Notes: generated by a model from the letters alone, not told the origin. A stretch of DNA of 64,000 nucleotides from Cellulomonas dongxiuzhuiae (GCF_018623035.1 NZ_CP076023.1:2294001-2358000), one strand, 5' to 3'. Counted from the first letter of the stretch, positions 17,151 through 26,239 are shown. Made by a program: numbers and translations.

Positions 17151-18863
17151 ATGAGCCTCGACACCTTCGTCCCGGCCGCCCGGCGACGTCTGCTCGCGCT
17201 CGCCCCGCGCCGTTCCGACTACGCCGACCTGCCGCGCTCCTGGCGGCACGACCTGATCGCCGGGCTCACCGTCGCGATCGTCGCGCTGCCCCTCGCCCTC
17301 GGGTTCGGCGTCTCCTCCGGGCTCGGCGCCGCCGCCGGGCTCGTCACCGCGGTCGTCGCCGGCGCCGTCGCCGCGGTGCTCGGCGGCTCGCACCTGCAGG
17401 TCAGCGGGCCCACGGGTGCCATGGCGGTCGTGCTGCTGCCCGTCGTCGCCCGCCACGGCACCGAGGCCGTGCCGATCGTCGCGATCATGGCCGGCGGCCT
17501 GGTCATGCTCGCCGGCGTCCTGGGCATCGGCCGCCTCGTCGCGTACATCCCCTGGCCCGTCGTCGAGGGGTTCACGTGCGGCATCGGCGTCGTCATCGCG
17601 CTGCAGCAGGTGCCCCTCGCGCTGGACACGCCGCGCGCCGAGGGCGAGAACGCGGGCCTCGTCGCACTGCGCACCATCGGCGGCACCGACTGGCCGCAGG
17701 CCGTCGTGCCGCTCGCGCTGGTCGCCTTGGTCGTCGCCGTCATGATCGTCCTGCCCCGGCTGCACAAGGGCTCCCCCGCCTCCCTGGTGGCCGTCGTGCT
17801 CGCCACGCTCGTCGCCGAGGTCGCCGGGCTCGACGTCGACCGCATCGGCGTCCTGCCCGACTCCCTGCCCGGCCCGCACCTGCCTGTCGTCGACGTGGCC
17901 ACCACCAGCGCGCTGTTCTCCGCAGCCCTGGCGGTGGCGGCGCTCGCCGCCCTGGAGTCGCTGCTGTCCGCGCGCGTCGCCGACGGCATGGCCGATGACA
18001 TCGAGCGCACCCGGCCCAACCGCGAGCTGTTCGGCCAGGGTGCGGCGAACGTCGCGTCGGGCCTGTTCGGCGGACTGCCCGCGACCGGGGCCATCGCCCG
18101 CACCGCCGTCAACGTGCGCGCCGGCGGGCGCACCCGCGTCGCCGCCCTCACGCACGCCTTCGTGCTGGCAACGATCATCTACCTGGCCGCACCCCTGGTC
18201 GGGCGCATCCCGCTGTCCGTGCTGGCCGGGGTGCTGCTCGTCACCGCCGCCCGCATGGTCGACCTGCCGACCGCGCGCGCCATCTGCCGGTCCGGGCGCT
18301 CCGGTGCGCTCGTGTTCTGCGTGACGCTCGCGGTGACCGTCGTGTTCGACCTCGTCATGGCCGTCGAGGTGGGGGTCGCCGTGGCCGCCGTGGTGGCGCT
18401 GCGCGCGATCGCCCGCAGCAGCGGTCTGCACCGCGAGCCGATGGCGGAGGATGCGCAGGAGTCCCAGGAGAAGCTCACCGCGGACGCGGGGCGCACCCTG
18501 CTGCACGAGCACATCGCGGTCTACCGCATCGACGGCGCGCTGTTCTTCGCCGACGTGCGCCGGTTCCTCGACGAGCTCGCGCTGGTCAGCGACGTGCGCG
18601 TCGTCGTGCTGCGGCTGGGCAACGTGCGCATGCTCGACGCGAGCGGCGCCAACGCGCTCGTCGAGATCATCGACGACCTGCGCCGGCGCGGCATCGTCGT
18701 CCTGCTCAAGGGCCTGCGACCCGAGCACCGCCAGCTCGCGCAGAGCCTCGGCGTCATCGACGCGCTCGCCGACGAGCGGCACCTGTTCGACGACCTGGAG
18801 GACGCGCTCGCGTACGCCCGCGCGCACGTGCGCCGGTCCCTGCGCACCGCCAGGATGGGTTGA
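17151..18863 (+). CDS. SulP-family anion transporter with STAS domain
   Basis: A 570-residue membrane protein. Ten or more hydrophobic segments span residues 25-415, including the SulP signature-like LIAGLTVAIVALPLALGFGV and QVSGPTGAMAVVLLPVV. The cytoplasmic STAS domain occupies about 445-560 (RIDGALFFADVRRF, then LRLGNVRMLDASGANAL with the conserved DxSG phosphosite-like loop). SulP proteins move sulfate, bicarbonate, dicarboxylates or other anions; substrate cannot be told here. It follows arsR by one base. The arsR-sulP pairing without cysteines in ArsR suggests control by something other than heavy metal. Confidence 0.9.
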   Translation: MSLDTFVPAARRRLLALAPRRSDYADLPRSWRHDLIAGLTVAIVALPLALGFGVSSGLGAAAGLVTAVVAGAVAAVLGGSHLQVSGPTGAMAVVLLPVVARHGTEAVPIVAIMAGGLVMLAGVLGIGRLVAYIPWPVVEGFTCGIGVVIALQQVPLALDTPRAEGENAGLVALRTIGGTDWPQAVVPLALVALVVAVMIVLPRLHKGSPASLVAVVLATLVAEVAGLDVDRIGVLPDSLPGPHLPVVDVATTSALFSAALAVAALAALESLLSARVADGMADDIERTRPNRELFGQGAANVASGLFGGLPATGAIARTAVNVRAGGRTRVAALTHAFVLATIIYLAAPLVGRIPLSVLAGVLLVTAARMVDLPTARAICRSGRSGALVFCVTLAVTVVFDLVMAVEVGVAVAAVVALRAIARSSGLHREPMAEDAQESQEKLTADAGRTLLHEHIAVYRIDGALFFADVRRFLDELALVSDVRVVVLRLGNVRMLDASGANALVEIIDDLRRRGIVVLLKGLRPEHRQLAQSLGVIDALADERHLFDDLEDALAYARAHVRRSLRTARMG

Positions 18864-18901
18864 CCCCGGCGGCCGGCGCCGGGCCGTCGACGGAGGTCGC
18901 C

Positions 18902-19444
18902 GTGGCAACGTCCCTCACCCGTCCGGTCGCACCCGAGCCCTACGCGCTGCTGCCTCCCGTGCCGTCCTTCACGGTCACGAGCACCGACTGGGTCCACGGC
19001 GCCCCGATCCCCGACGTCCACACCCACACCGACGCCGGCGGCGGCGTCTCGCCGCAGCTGTCGTGGTCCGGCTTCCCCGAGGGGACCGCCGGCTTCGCGG
19101 TCAACGTGTTCGACCCGGACGCGCCCGGGGTCGCCGGGTGGTGGCACTGGACGGTGCTGGGCCTGCGCCCGGACGTCACCTCGCTCGACCGCGACGCCGG
19201 CCGCCCCGACGGCTCGGGCCTGCCGGCCGGCGCGTTCCACCTGCGCGGCGACGACGCCGTCGCGGGGTACGTCGGCAGCGCCCCGCCCCCGGGCGACCAG
19301 GTGCACCGCTACTACGTCGCCGTGCACGCGCTGGACACCGCGGACCTCGGCCTGACGCCGGACACGCCGCCCGGCGCCGCGAGCTGCGTGCTGGTGTTCC
19401 ACACGCTCGCCCGTGCCGTCCTCATGGGCACCTACCAGCGCTGA
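18902..19444 (+). CDS. YbhB/YbcL family PEBP-like protein
   Basis: A 180-residue protein of the phosphatidylethanolamine-binding/Raf-kinase-inhibitor-like family. Evidence is GVSPQLSWSGFPEGTAGFAV, then FDPDAPGVAGWWHWTVLGL (the DPDAP ligand-pocket motif) and HRYYVAVHALDT. Bacterial YbhB/YbcL proteins are cytosolic or periplasmic and have no firmly known role. GTG 18902 is chosen because GGAGG lies six bases before it; a TTG at 18860 overlapping the sulP stop is also in frame. It probably shares the arsR-sulP transcript. Confidence 0.85.
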   Translation: MATSLTRPVAPEPYALLPPVPSFTVTSTDWVHGAPIPDVHTHTDAGGGVSPQLSWSGFPEGTAGFAVNVFDPDAPGVAGWWHWTVLGLRPDVTSLDRDAGRPDGSGLPAGAFHLRGDDAVAGYVGSAPPPGDQVHRYYVAVHALDTADLGLTPDTPPGAASCVLVFHTLARAVLMGTYQR

Positions 19445-19476
19445 CGTGCCACGGTGTCCCCGGGCACGTCGCCGGG

Positions 19477-19482
19477 TAGCCT
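19477..19482 (+). promoter_or_regulatory. Leaderless -10 hexamer for the YbaK-like gene
   Basis: TAGCCT, seven bases before ATG 19490, with no ribosome binding site. Confidence 0.5.
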
Positions 19483-19489
19483 GCCGCGC

Positions 19490-20062
19490 ATGACCACCAC
19501 GCTCGGGACGCTCACCTGGGAGCGCGCCGTCGACCGTCCGGACCTGCTGGCCACCGCCACGCACGCCATGATCAGCGGGTGGGCCGCCGTCGAGCGGGAG
19601 GTCGCCGACGCCGTGCTCGTCGCCGCCATCGACCCCGACCTCGCCGACACCGCGGCCATGACCGACGCCTACGCGCTGCCGCTGTCGGCGTCGGTCAACT
19701 GCGTCCTCGTCGCCGGCAGACGGGCCGGCGAGGAGCGGACCGCCGCGTGCCTCGTGCGGGCCACGACACGCGCGGACGTCAACAACGCGGTCAAGCGCCT
19801 GCTCGACGTGCGCAAGGCGTCGTTCCTGCCGATGGACCGCGCGACGGCCGAGTCGCAGATGGAGTACGGCGGCATCACGCCGCTCGGCCTGCCCGCGGGG
19901 TACCGGGTGCTGGCCGACGCCGGCGTCGCCGCCGACGACCCGCACGCGGGGGCCACCGTCATCATCGGCAGCGGCGTGCGCCGCTCGAAGATCGCGCTGC
20001 CCGGCGCGCTGCTGGTGCGCGCCCCGGGCGTCGAGGTGGTCGACGGGCTCGCGATCGGCTGA
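19490..20062 (+). CDS. YbaK/aminoacyl-tRNA deacylase-domain protein
   Basis: A 190-residue protein with the YbaK/ProX fold. Visible features are NCVLVAGRRAGEERTAACLV, a run VNNAVKRLLDVRKASFLPMD in which the family's deacylase lysine lies, and TEYGGITPLGLP-like sequence MEYGGITPLGLPAGYRV with the conserved Gly-Gly-x-Thr-Pro. Family members clear mischarged tRNA-Pro or related species. The N-terminal 40 residues differ from the short E. coli YbaK. The gene has its own leaderless-type promoter hexamer and is not coupled to the gene before it. Confidence 0.75.
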   Translation: MTTTLGTLTWERAVDRPDLLATATHAMISGWAAVEREVADAVLVAAIDPDLADTAAMTDAYALPLSASVNCVLVAGRRAGEERTAACLVRATTRADVNNAVKRLLDVRKASFLPMDRATAESQMEYGGITPLGLPAGYRVLADAGVAADDPHAGATVIIGSGVRRSKIALPGALLVRAPGVEVVDGLAIG

Positions 20063-20108
20063 GGACCGCGGCGTACCCGGCTCCCCTGATGCTGTCGGAG
20101 CCCCGCAG

Positions 20109-20114
20109 TAGCCT
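20109..20114 (+). promoter_or_regulatory. Leaderless -10 hexamer for the 20120 gene
   Basis: TAGCCT, five bases before ATG 20120. Confidence 0.45.
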
Positions 20115-20119
20115 CGAGC

Positions 20120-21217
20120 ATGACCGCCGTCCGGTGGCCCGGTGCGCTCGCGTGGCGCCTGGGCCGGCACCACCTGGAGCCCTCGGCCACGACGTCCGTG
20201 ACCGACGTCGTCGCGGACCTCGGCGCCGTCGCCGCCCAGCTGGACCCGTCGGCCGCCGAGCTCGGCGTCCGTACCCGGCTGCGTGACTCACGGCCGGGCG
20301 ACGTCGACCGCGCGCTGTCGGAGGGCTCCCTGGTGCGGACGTTCGCGTTCCGGGGCGCCACCCACCTCATGACCCCGGAGCAGGCCGGTGTGCACCTGGC
20401 GCTGCGCGCGTCGACGCGCATGTGGGAGCGGTCGTCGTGGCGGGAGTACTACCGACTCGCGCCGGGCGACTGGCCGCCGCTCGGGGCGGTGGTGCACGAG
20501 GCGCTGGCACCGGGACCGCTCACGCGCGCGGACCTCGCGGCAGCGGTGACCGCGCACCCCCCGTTCCGTCACCTCGGGACCGCGTTCACCGACCCTCAGG
20601 CGACCTTCCTCAAGGCGCTCGCGTGGCAGGGGGTCCTGAGCCTCGGTCCGGGCGGTGGCCCGCTGACGCTGCAGGCGCTCGGCACGAACCCGCGCTGGAC
20701 GGGCCTGCCGGACGTCGACGAGGCCGGCCCCCGGGCGGTCGAGGCGTACCTGCACGCCTACGGGCCGGCGACGCCCGAGCACCTGCGCTACTGGCTCACC
20801 CAGGGGCTCGGTGTGCGGTTCACGGCCGTCCGTGGCTGGCTCGACGCGCTCGGTGACCGCGTGAGCCGCGTGGCCGTCGACGACGAGCCGATGCTCGTCC
20901 TGCGCGACGACGTCCCGGCGCTGGCTGCCTCGGGCCCGACGGACGTCGTGCGGCTGCTCCCGCAGTTCGACCAGTGGGTCCTGGGCCCGGGCACCGCGGA
21001 CGTCCACGTCGTCCCGGCGGAGCTGCGAGCGGCCGTGAGCCGCGGTGCGCGCGTCGTGGTCGTCGGCGGCGTCGTCGCCGGCACGTGGACGATCACGGAT
21101 CAGACCGTCGTGGTCACGTGGCGCCCGGGCGCGGACCCTCGGGACGGCGGCGTCGCCGCCGAGGTCGACCGTCTCGCCGGCCTGCTGGGGCGGCCGCTGC
21201 GCCCGGCGACCTCCTGA
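20120..21217 (+). CDS. Winged-helix AlkZ/YcaQ-like DNA glycosylase family protein
   Basis: A 365-residue protein of the HTH_42 (winged helix DNA-binding, AlkZ/YcaQ) family. Support comes from LVRTFAFRGATHLMTPEQ, LTRADLAAAV, and the late segment VVRLLPQFDQWVLG, which is typical of the family. AlkZ enzymes unhook DNA interstrand crosslinks or alkylated bases and use a Q-x-Q (AlkZ) or Q-x-D (YcaQ) catalytic motif near residue 40. The sequence AAQLDPS at Q40-D42 would fit Q-x-D, so glycosylase activity is plausible but not proven. The start is supported by a leaderless-type hexamer. Confidence 0.7.
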   Translation: MTAVRWPGALAWRLGRHHLEPSATTSVTDVVADLGAVAAQLDPSAAELGVRTRLRDSRPGDVDRALSEGSLVRTFAFRGATHLMTPEQAGVHLALRASTRMWERSSWREYYRLAPGDWPPLGAVVHEALAPGPLTRADLAAAVTAHPPFRHLGTAFTDPQATFLKALAWQGVLSLGPGGGPLTLQALGTNPRWTGLPDVDEAGPRAVEAYLHAYGPATPEHLRYWLTQGLGVRFTAVRGWLDALGDRVSRVAVDDEPMLVLRDDVPALAASGPTDVVRLLPQFDQWVLGPGTADVHVVPAELRAAVSRGARVVVVGGVVAGTWTITDQTVVVTWRPGADPRDGGVAAEVDRLAGLLGRPLRPATS

Positions 21218-21311
21218 CGCGCGCCCGGGCGCTCGTCACGAGGTCGCAGGTGCCACGCTCGCACGGCACCGCTAGCGTGCAGGAGGGACTCGATCCACGC
21301 GGAGGAGCGAC

Positions 21312-21869
21312 ATGGCCGATCGACAGCCCGAGCGCACGTTCGGCTGGGAGGACATGTGGGTGCCGCCCGCGGACGACCCCCGGGAGGCGGGCGAGGCGGT
21401 CTTCGGGGAGCGGGCGACCCTCGTGCGGTACCTGCGCGACCGGCGCCTGACCCTCGAGCTCAAGTGCCAGGACCTGACGCCCGAACAGCTCGCGCTCCGC
21501 TCGGTCCCGCCCTCGGACCTCTCGCTCCTGGGCCTGGTCCGGCACCTCGCGGAGGTCGAGCAGTACTGGTTCCGCGTCGTCATGCTCGACGAGCGGCCCG
21601 AGCGCCACTACCGGGGGTCCGCCGCGGTCGCCTTCCACGAGGCCGTGGGTGACGACGAGCACGTCGACGACGCGTGGCGCCGCTGGCGCGACGAGGTCGC
21701 GTACGCCGAGCTCGTCGTCCTGACGACGCCCGACCTGGGCACGCGCGGCCGGGGCCCCGAGCAGCCCGAGCTGCGCGAGGTGCTCGTGCACATGATCGAG
21801 GAGTACGCGCGCCACCTGGGGCACGCCGACCTGCTGCGCGAGCGGATCGACGGACGCATCGGCCAGTGA
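21312..21869 (+). CDS. DinB family protein (DUF664)
   Basis: A 185-residue four-helix DinB/DUF664-type protein. LLGLVRHLAEVEQYWFRVV contains the first conserved His of the metal site, and HMIEEYARHLGHADLLRE carries the C-terminal His-x3-His pair. Such proteins bind one divalent metal and are often thiol-dependent transferases (mycothiol or bacillithiol), but most are uncharacterised. ATG 21312 has GGAGGAGCGAC upstream, a good ribosome binding site. It is a separate transcription unit between the AlkZ-like and DUF1349 genes. Confidence 0.8.
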   Translation: MADRQPERTFGWEDMWVPPADDPREAGEAVFGERATLVRYLRDRRLTLELKCQDLTPEQLALRSVPPSDLSLLGLVRHLAEVEQYWFRVVMLDERPERHYRGSAAVAFHEAVGDDEHVDDAWRRWRDEVAYAELVVLTTPDLGTRGRGPEQPELREVLVHMIEEYARHLGHADLLRERIDGRIGQ

Positions 21870-21927
21870 CCGCGGCCGTCGGCTGACGGCGCGGCGCGGC
21901 AGGCGCGCCCGGGCCGACGGGAGCACG

Positions 21928-21962
21928 ACGCCCGGTGCGATGCTGGCGCCTGCGCCGGGCGT
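21928..21962 (+). terminator. Strong hairpin between the DinB and DUF1349 genes
   Basis: ACGCCCGGTGC (21928-21938) pairs with GCGCCGGGCGT (21952-21962) over 11 bp including one G-T pair, with a 13-base loop. There is no T-run after it. It may terminate the dinB transcript or fold in the leader of the next gene. Confidence 0.4.
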
Positions 21963-22016
21963 ACGGCCTCGCACGGTCCCGCGACCGGCCCGCCCACGAC
22001 ACCCAGGAGATCCACG

Positions 22017-22643
22017 ATGACGGCACCGCTGTACGTGCCCACCGTCCCCTTCGCGCTGGCCCCCTCGGCCGGCTCCGCGTGGGTGGTGGACGACGTGCCG
22101 GGCACCGTGCGGGTGACCGCGCCGCCGCGCACCGACGTCTTCCTCGACCCGCGCGACGGCGTCTCGTCCGACTCCGCGGGCGTCCTCAACGCCCCCACGC
22201 TGCTGGGCACTCCGCCGGCGGGCGATTTCCAGCTGACCGCGCGCGTCACGGTGGACTTCGCCGCGACGTTCGACGCCGGGGTGCTGCTGCTGCACGTCGA
22301 CGACCGGCACTGGGGCAAGCTCTGCTTCGAGTACTCGCCCGACGGCGTCCCGCTCATCGTCTCCGTCGTCACGCGCGGCGTCTCGGACGACGCCAACGGG
22401 TTCGCGGTCGACGGCAACCAGGTGTGGCTGCGGGTGTCGCGCATCGGCGCGGCGTACGCGTACCACGCGTCGCTCGACGGCACACGCTGGTCGTTGGTCC
22501 GGCACTTCGCGCTGGCCGACCCGCAGCGTGTGGTGACGGTCGGCTTCGAGGGTCAGTCCCCCACGGGTGACGGGTGCGCGGTGACGTTCGACCGGATCGG
22601 CTTCACGCCGACCCGCCTGGGCGACCTGCGCGACGGGTCCTGA
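22017..22643 (+). CDS. DUF1349 domain protein (concanavalin-like fold)
   Basis: A 208-residue protein of the DUF1349 family, which has a beta-sandwich of the LamG/concanavalin-like type. Recognisable parts are GDFQLTARVTVDFAATFDAG, the HWGKLCFEYSPDG strand pair, and DGTRWSLVRHFALAD near the end. There is no signal peptide, so it is cytosolic. Some members are annotated as glycan-binding or regulators of sugar metabolism, but no function is established. ATG 22017 has CAGGAG seven bases upstream. It converges with the TrmH-type gene over a 24-base gap. Confidence 0.75.
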   Translation: MTAPLYVPTVPFALAPSAGSAWVVDDVPGTVRVTAPPRTDVFLDPRDGVSSDSAGVLNAPTLLGTPPAGDFQLTARVTVDFAATFDAGVLLLHVDDRHWGKLCFEYSPDGVPLIVSVVTRGVSDDANGFAVDGNQVWLRVSRIGAAYAYHASLDGTRWSLVRHFALADPQRVVTVGFEGQSPTGDGCAVTFDRIGFTPTRLGDLRDGS

Positions 22644-22667
22644 GCCTCGGGCGGCCCGGGGGCTCGT

Positions 22668-23507
22668 TCAGACCCGGGTCGCCCAGAACGCCACCGCCGC
22701 GGCAGCCGCCACGTTGAGCGAGTCCACTCCCCCGGCCATCGGGATCCGCACCGTCAGATCGCCCGCGGCGACCGTCGCGGGCTTGAGCCCGTCCCCCTCA
22801 GCCCCGAGGACCAGCGCGAGACGCTCCGGAGGGTTCGCCACGAGGTCGTCGAGCGACACCGCGTCGTCCGCCAGCGCGAGCGACACCGTGACGAACCCCG
22901 CGTCGCGCAACGTCGCGATCCCCTCGGGCCACGGGTCGATCCGTGTCCACGGCACCTGGAACACCGTCCCCATCGACACGCGCACCGACCGCCGGTACAG
23001 CGGGTCGACGCAGCGCGGCGTGACGAGGACGGCATCGACGCCCAGCGCTGCGGCGGACCTGAAGGCAGCCCCGACGTTCGTGTGGTCGACGAGGTCCTCG
23101 AGCACCGCGACCCGGCGGGCACCGGTGCCACCGCGCGCCGACGCGAGCACGTCGGCGACCGTCGGCAGGTCCGGTCGGTGCATGGCCGCGAGCGCGCCGC
23201 GGTGCACGTGGAAGCCCGTGATGGCCTCGAGCACGGAGTCCTCGGCCACGTGCACGGGGACGGTGCCGTCGACGGGCGAAGCCGCGAGCATCTCCACCAC
23301 GGCGGGCAGCCACCGTGGCGCCAGCAGCACGGACCGCGGGCGGTGCCCGGCCCGCAGCGCACGGGCCAGGACGGTCGAGCTCTCGGCGACGTACAGGCCG
23401 TTCGCGGACTCGACCCGGGTGCGCAGCGCGACGTCGGTGAGCCCGACGTAGTCGGTCAGCCGGGGGTCGTCGCGGTCGGTGACGGGCTGGACGTCGGGGT
23501 GGAGCAC
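22668..23507 (-). CDS. TrmH-family (SPOUT) rRNA/tRNA 2'-O-methyltransferase
   Basis: A 279-residue SPOUT methyltransferase. An N-terminal substrate-binding domain (about 1-110) is followed by the SpoU knot. The catalytic motif 1 region is VLEDLVDHTNVGAAFRSAAA near 130-150, motif 2 is LVLGAEGDGL near 227-236, and motif 3 is RIPMAGGVDSLNVAAAAAV near 250-268. The enzyme uses S-adenosylmethionine to methylate 2'-OH of RNA; the target nucleotide is unknown. GTG 23507 is chosen since it opens the conserved part and no closer RBS is seen; the MFS stop is eight bases upstream, so both are likely cotranscribed. Confidence 0.85.
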   Translation of the reverse strand: MLHPDVQPVTDRDDPRLTDYVGLTDVALRTRVESANGLYVAESSTVLARALRAGHRPRSVLLAPRWLPAVVEMLAASPVDGTVPVHVAEDSVLEAITGFHVHRGALAAMHRPDLPTVADVLASARGGTGARRVAVLEDLVDHTNVGAAFRSAAALGVDAVLVTPRCVDPLYRRSVRVSMGTVFQVPWTRIDPWPEGIATLRDAGFVTVSLALADDAVSLDDLVANPPERLALVLGAEGDGLKPATVAAGDLTVRIPMAGGVDSLNVAAAAAVAFWATRV

Positions 23508-23514
23508 CCGTCCA

Positions 23515-24810
23515 TCATCCCAGGTCGGGGTGCGCGGGCGGGCGCACGGCCCGGGCACCCAGGACGGCCACGACGACACCCGCCGCGGCCACGACGGGCA
23601 CGAGCAGGAACGCCTGGTGCGTGCCGAACGCGTCGGCGAGGGCGCCCAGCAGGAACGGCGCGACGCCGATCGCGAGCGCACCGGCGAGCGTCGCGTGCGA
23701 CTGCGCGCGGTCGGCGTGCCCGCGCGACACCGCCAGGAGCAGCGAGACGCCCAGCGGGTACTGCGCGCCGTAGCCGAACCCGGCGACGACCAGACCCGTC
23801 AGCGCCACCCCGACGTCCGTCGCCGTCCACAGCAGCGCCCACCCCGCGATGGCGATGGCGAAGGAGCCCGCGAGCAGGTGCGCCGGGTGGATGCGCAGCG
23901 AGAGCGGCCCGACGATGAACCGCATGACCGACATTCCCGCGACGAGGCCCGCCGTGGTCGCCGTCGCGATGCCCGGCCCGGCGTCGGTGCGCGCGAGCAC
24001 GAGGTCCGTCGCCCAGTACGTCGTCGCGTTCTCGAGCGCGGTCGCCGCGACCAGGGCCGCGAGGAAGAGCGGGGCGGCGTGGCGCGAGACGCGGGGCGCG
24101 CCCGGCCCCGAGCGGTCCACGGGCTCGACGACCCGGGCGCGGTCCGCAGCGCTCGACCCTGGTGCCGCGTCCGACGCGTCCGCCTGCCCGGCACGGCTCC
24201 GCGACCGCGGCAGCGCGGGTGTCGCGGGCAGCCGGCCGACGACGAGCGCCGCCACGAGCGCCAGTCCCACCGTCACCGCCACACCCGGGCGCCAGCCCCA
24301 CCCGGCGGCGACGCACGCCCCGACGGCGATCGGCCCGATCAGACCGACGGACGAGCCGGCGCCGTTCGCCTCGGTGATCGCGGCCGAGGCCGCCGGACCC
24401 GTGTGCTGCGCGATTCCCACCTGCGTGGAGGCGATCATCACGTTGCCCCCCAGCGCGGTGACGAACATGCCCGCCAGCGTCCACGGCAGGGTCGGGCCGA
24501 GCAGCAGTCCCGTGACGCCCGCGGCGACGAGCACGAGGGCGGCCACGATCGTCGCGCGTCGACCGGCGAGCCGGACCGCGCGCGGCGTCAACGGCGCGGC
24601 CGCCAGCCCGCCGACGGCCATCGCGGTCCCGTGCAGGCCTGCCTGCGCAGCGGTGACGCCGAGCTCGTCGGCCAGGAGCGGCACCGAGGGGTTGAAGCTG
24701 TAGAGCAGCCAGCCCCAGACCACGAACGGCGTGTACAGGCCGACGGTGGGGCGGTCGCGCACGAACCGGGGGCGCGCGGGGGACGACACGGTGGCCGACG
24801 CGGAGGGCAT
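23515..24810 (-). CDS. MFS transporter (paralogue of the 24899 gene)
   Basis: A 431-residue MFS protein. About twelve hydrophobic segments are visible, with a polar, acidic linker (about residues 205-245) between the halves. Sequence blocks GLYTPFVVWGWLLYSFNPSV, TGPAASAAITEANGAGSSVG and GPGIATATTAGLVAGMS recur in the next gene upstream, so the two are paralogues. Substrate is unknown; neighbourhood with a xylanase suggests a sugar or oligosaccharide role, but that is inference. ATG 24810 is the first good start before the conserved core. A gap of 88 bases separates it from the second MFS gene. Confidence 0.85.
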   Translation of the reverse strand: MPSASATVSSPARPRFVRDRPTVGLYTPFVVWGWLLYSFNPSVPLLADELGVTAAQAGLHGTAMAVGGLAAAPLTPRAVRLAGRRATIVAALVLVAAGVTGLLLGPTLPWTLAGMFVTALGGNVMIASTQVGIAQHTGPAASAAITEANGAGSSVGLIGPIAVGACVAAGWGWRPGVAVTVGLALVAALVVGRLPATPALPRSRSRAGQADASDAAPGSSAADRARVVEPVDRSGPGAPRVSRHAAPLFLAALVAATALENATTYWATDLVLARTDAGPGIATATTAGLVAGMSVMRFIVGPLSLRIHPAHLLAGSFAIAIAGWALLWTATDVGVALTGLVVAGFGYGAQYPLGVSLLLAVSRGHADRAQSHATLAGALAIGVAPFLLGALADAFGTHQAFLLVPVVAAAGVVVAVLGARAVRPPAHPDLG

Positions 24811-24898
24811 GGCAGAAGCATCGTCGCCGGACCGCGCCCGCTGGACGACCGGCGCTGGTGACGTTCGTCGCACCGCCCCGGGCGCGCGCCCGCGGCGC

Positions 24899-26239
24899 TC
24901 AGCCTCGCGCGACGACGCTCCCGGGCGCCTCGCGGCGGGCGAGCCGTCCGCCCGTCACGGCGGTGAGGGCGCCCGCGACCGCGAGCGCCGGGACGACGAG
25001 GAACGCGAGGTGCGGCCCGACGGTGTCGCCGAGCGCCCCGAGGAGGAACGGCGCGACGGCGAGTGCGAGGGCGCCGGCCAGCGTGGCGTGCGCCTGCGCG
25101 CGGTCGCGGTGGCCCGGCGTGACCGCGAGCAGCAGCGCGATCGACAGCGGGTACTGGGCGCCGTACCCGACCCCGGCGAGCACGAGCCCGGCGAGCGCCA
25201 CGCGCGCGTCGGTCGCGGTCCACAGCACGGCCCACCCGCCGATGGCCACCACGAACGACGCGGCGAGCACGTGGACCGGCGCGACGCGCAGCGACAGCGG
25301 CCCGGTGACGAAGCGGACGGCGGACATGCCGGCGACGAGACCCGCGGTGGTGGCCGTCGCGATACCTGGGCCGGCGTCGGTCCGGGTGAGGACGAGGTCG
25401 GCCGCCCAGTAGGTCGTCGCGTTCTCCAGCGCGACCGCGGCGACGAGCGCACCGAGGAACAGCGTCGAGGCGCGCAGGCGGCCGGCTGGCCCGGTAGCGG
25501 CGGCGTCGTGCGCCTGCGCGGCGGCCTGCTCCTCCGGGGCCGCTGCGTCGGGCACCGACGGGCGCGACCGGCGCCGCAGCGCGGGCACCGCGGCGGTCGG
25601 CGGCAGCCGCGCGACGACGACCGCGGCGACCACGGCCAGCACGGCCGCCACCGCGACACCGGGGCGCCACCCCCAGCCCGCGGCCACGCACGCGCCGACC
25701 GCGAGCGGGCCGACGAGCCCGACCGACGAGCCGACCCCGTTGCCCTCGGTGATCGCCGCCGACGCGGCGGGCCCCGTGTGGTCGGCGAGCCCGACCTGGA
25801 CGGCGGCGATCGCGCCCGAACCGCCGAGTGCGGCGACGAGGATCGAACCCAACGTCCACGGCAACGACGACGCGAGGACGAGGCCCGTCACGCCCACCGC
25901 CACGACGAGCACCAGCAGGACGACGGCTCCGCGACGTCCGAGCACGCGCACCGCACGCGGGACGGTGACGGAGGCCAGCAGCGTGCCGGTCGCCATCGCC
26001 GTCCCGTGCAGCCCTGCCTGCGCACCGCTGATGCCCAGCTCGTCGGCGAGCAGCGGCACCGACGGGTTGAACGAGTACAGCACCCAGCCCCACGCGACGT
26101 ACGGGGTGTACAGGCCGACGGTGGTGCGGTCCCGCACCAACCGGGGCCGGACCTCCGCGGGCGCACCGCCGCCCGGCCCGTCACCCACCGCGGACGGCGG
26201 GGACGCGGGGTGCGCCCGCGGACCGTCCGGCGTGCTCAT
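24899..26239 (-). CDS. MFS transporter (paralogue, coupled to the GH10 xylanase)
   Basis: A 446-residue MFS protein very similar to its neighbour, with the same order of conserved blocks and the same acidic, Ala-rich central linker. The start ATG overlaps the xylanase stop (ATGA), so this transporter is translated with the xylanase. Expected location is the cytoplasmic membrane. The tandem copies probably arose by duplication and may have diverged in substrate. A role in uptake of xylo-oligosaccharides would fit the coupling, but MFS transporters of this sort are not known to me for that substrate. Confidence 0.85.
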   Translation of the reverse strand: MSTPDGPRAHPASPPSAVGDGPGGGAPAEVRPRLVRDRTTVGLYTPYVAWGWVLYSFNPSVPLLADELGISGAQAGLHGTAMATGTLLASVTVPRAVRVLGRRGAVVLLVLVVAVGVTGLVLASSLPWTLGSILVAALGGSGAIAAVQVGLADHTGPAASAAITEGNGVGSSVGLVGPLAVGACVAAGWGWRPGVAVAAVLAVVAAVVVARLPPTAAVPALRRRSRPSVPDAAAPEEQAAAQAHDAAATGPAGRLRASTLFLGALVAAVALENATTYWAADLVLTRTDAGPGIATATTAGLVAGMSAVRFVTGPLSLRVAPVHVLAASFVVAIGGWAVLWTATDARVALAGLVLAGVGYGAQYPLSIALLLAVTPGHRDRAQAHATLAGALALAVAPFLLGALGDTVGPHLAFLVVPALAVAGALTAVTGGRLARREAPGSVVARG

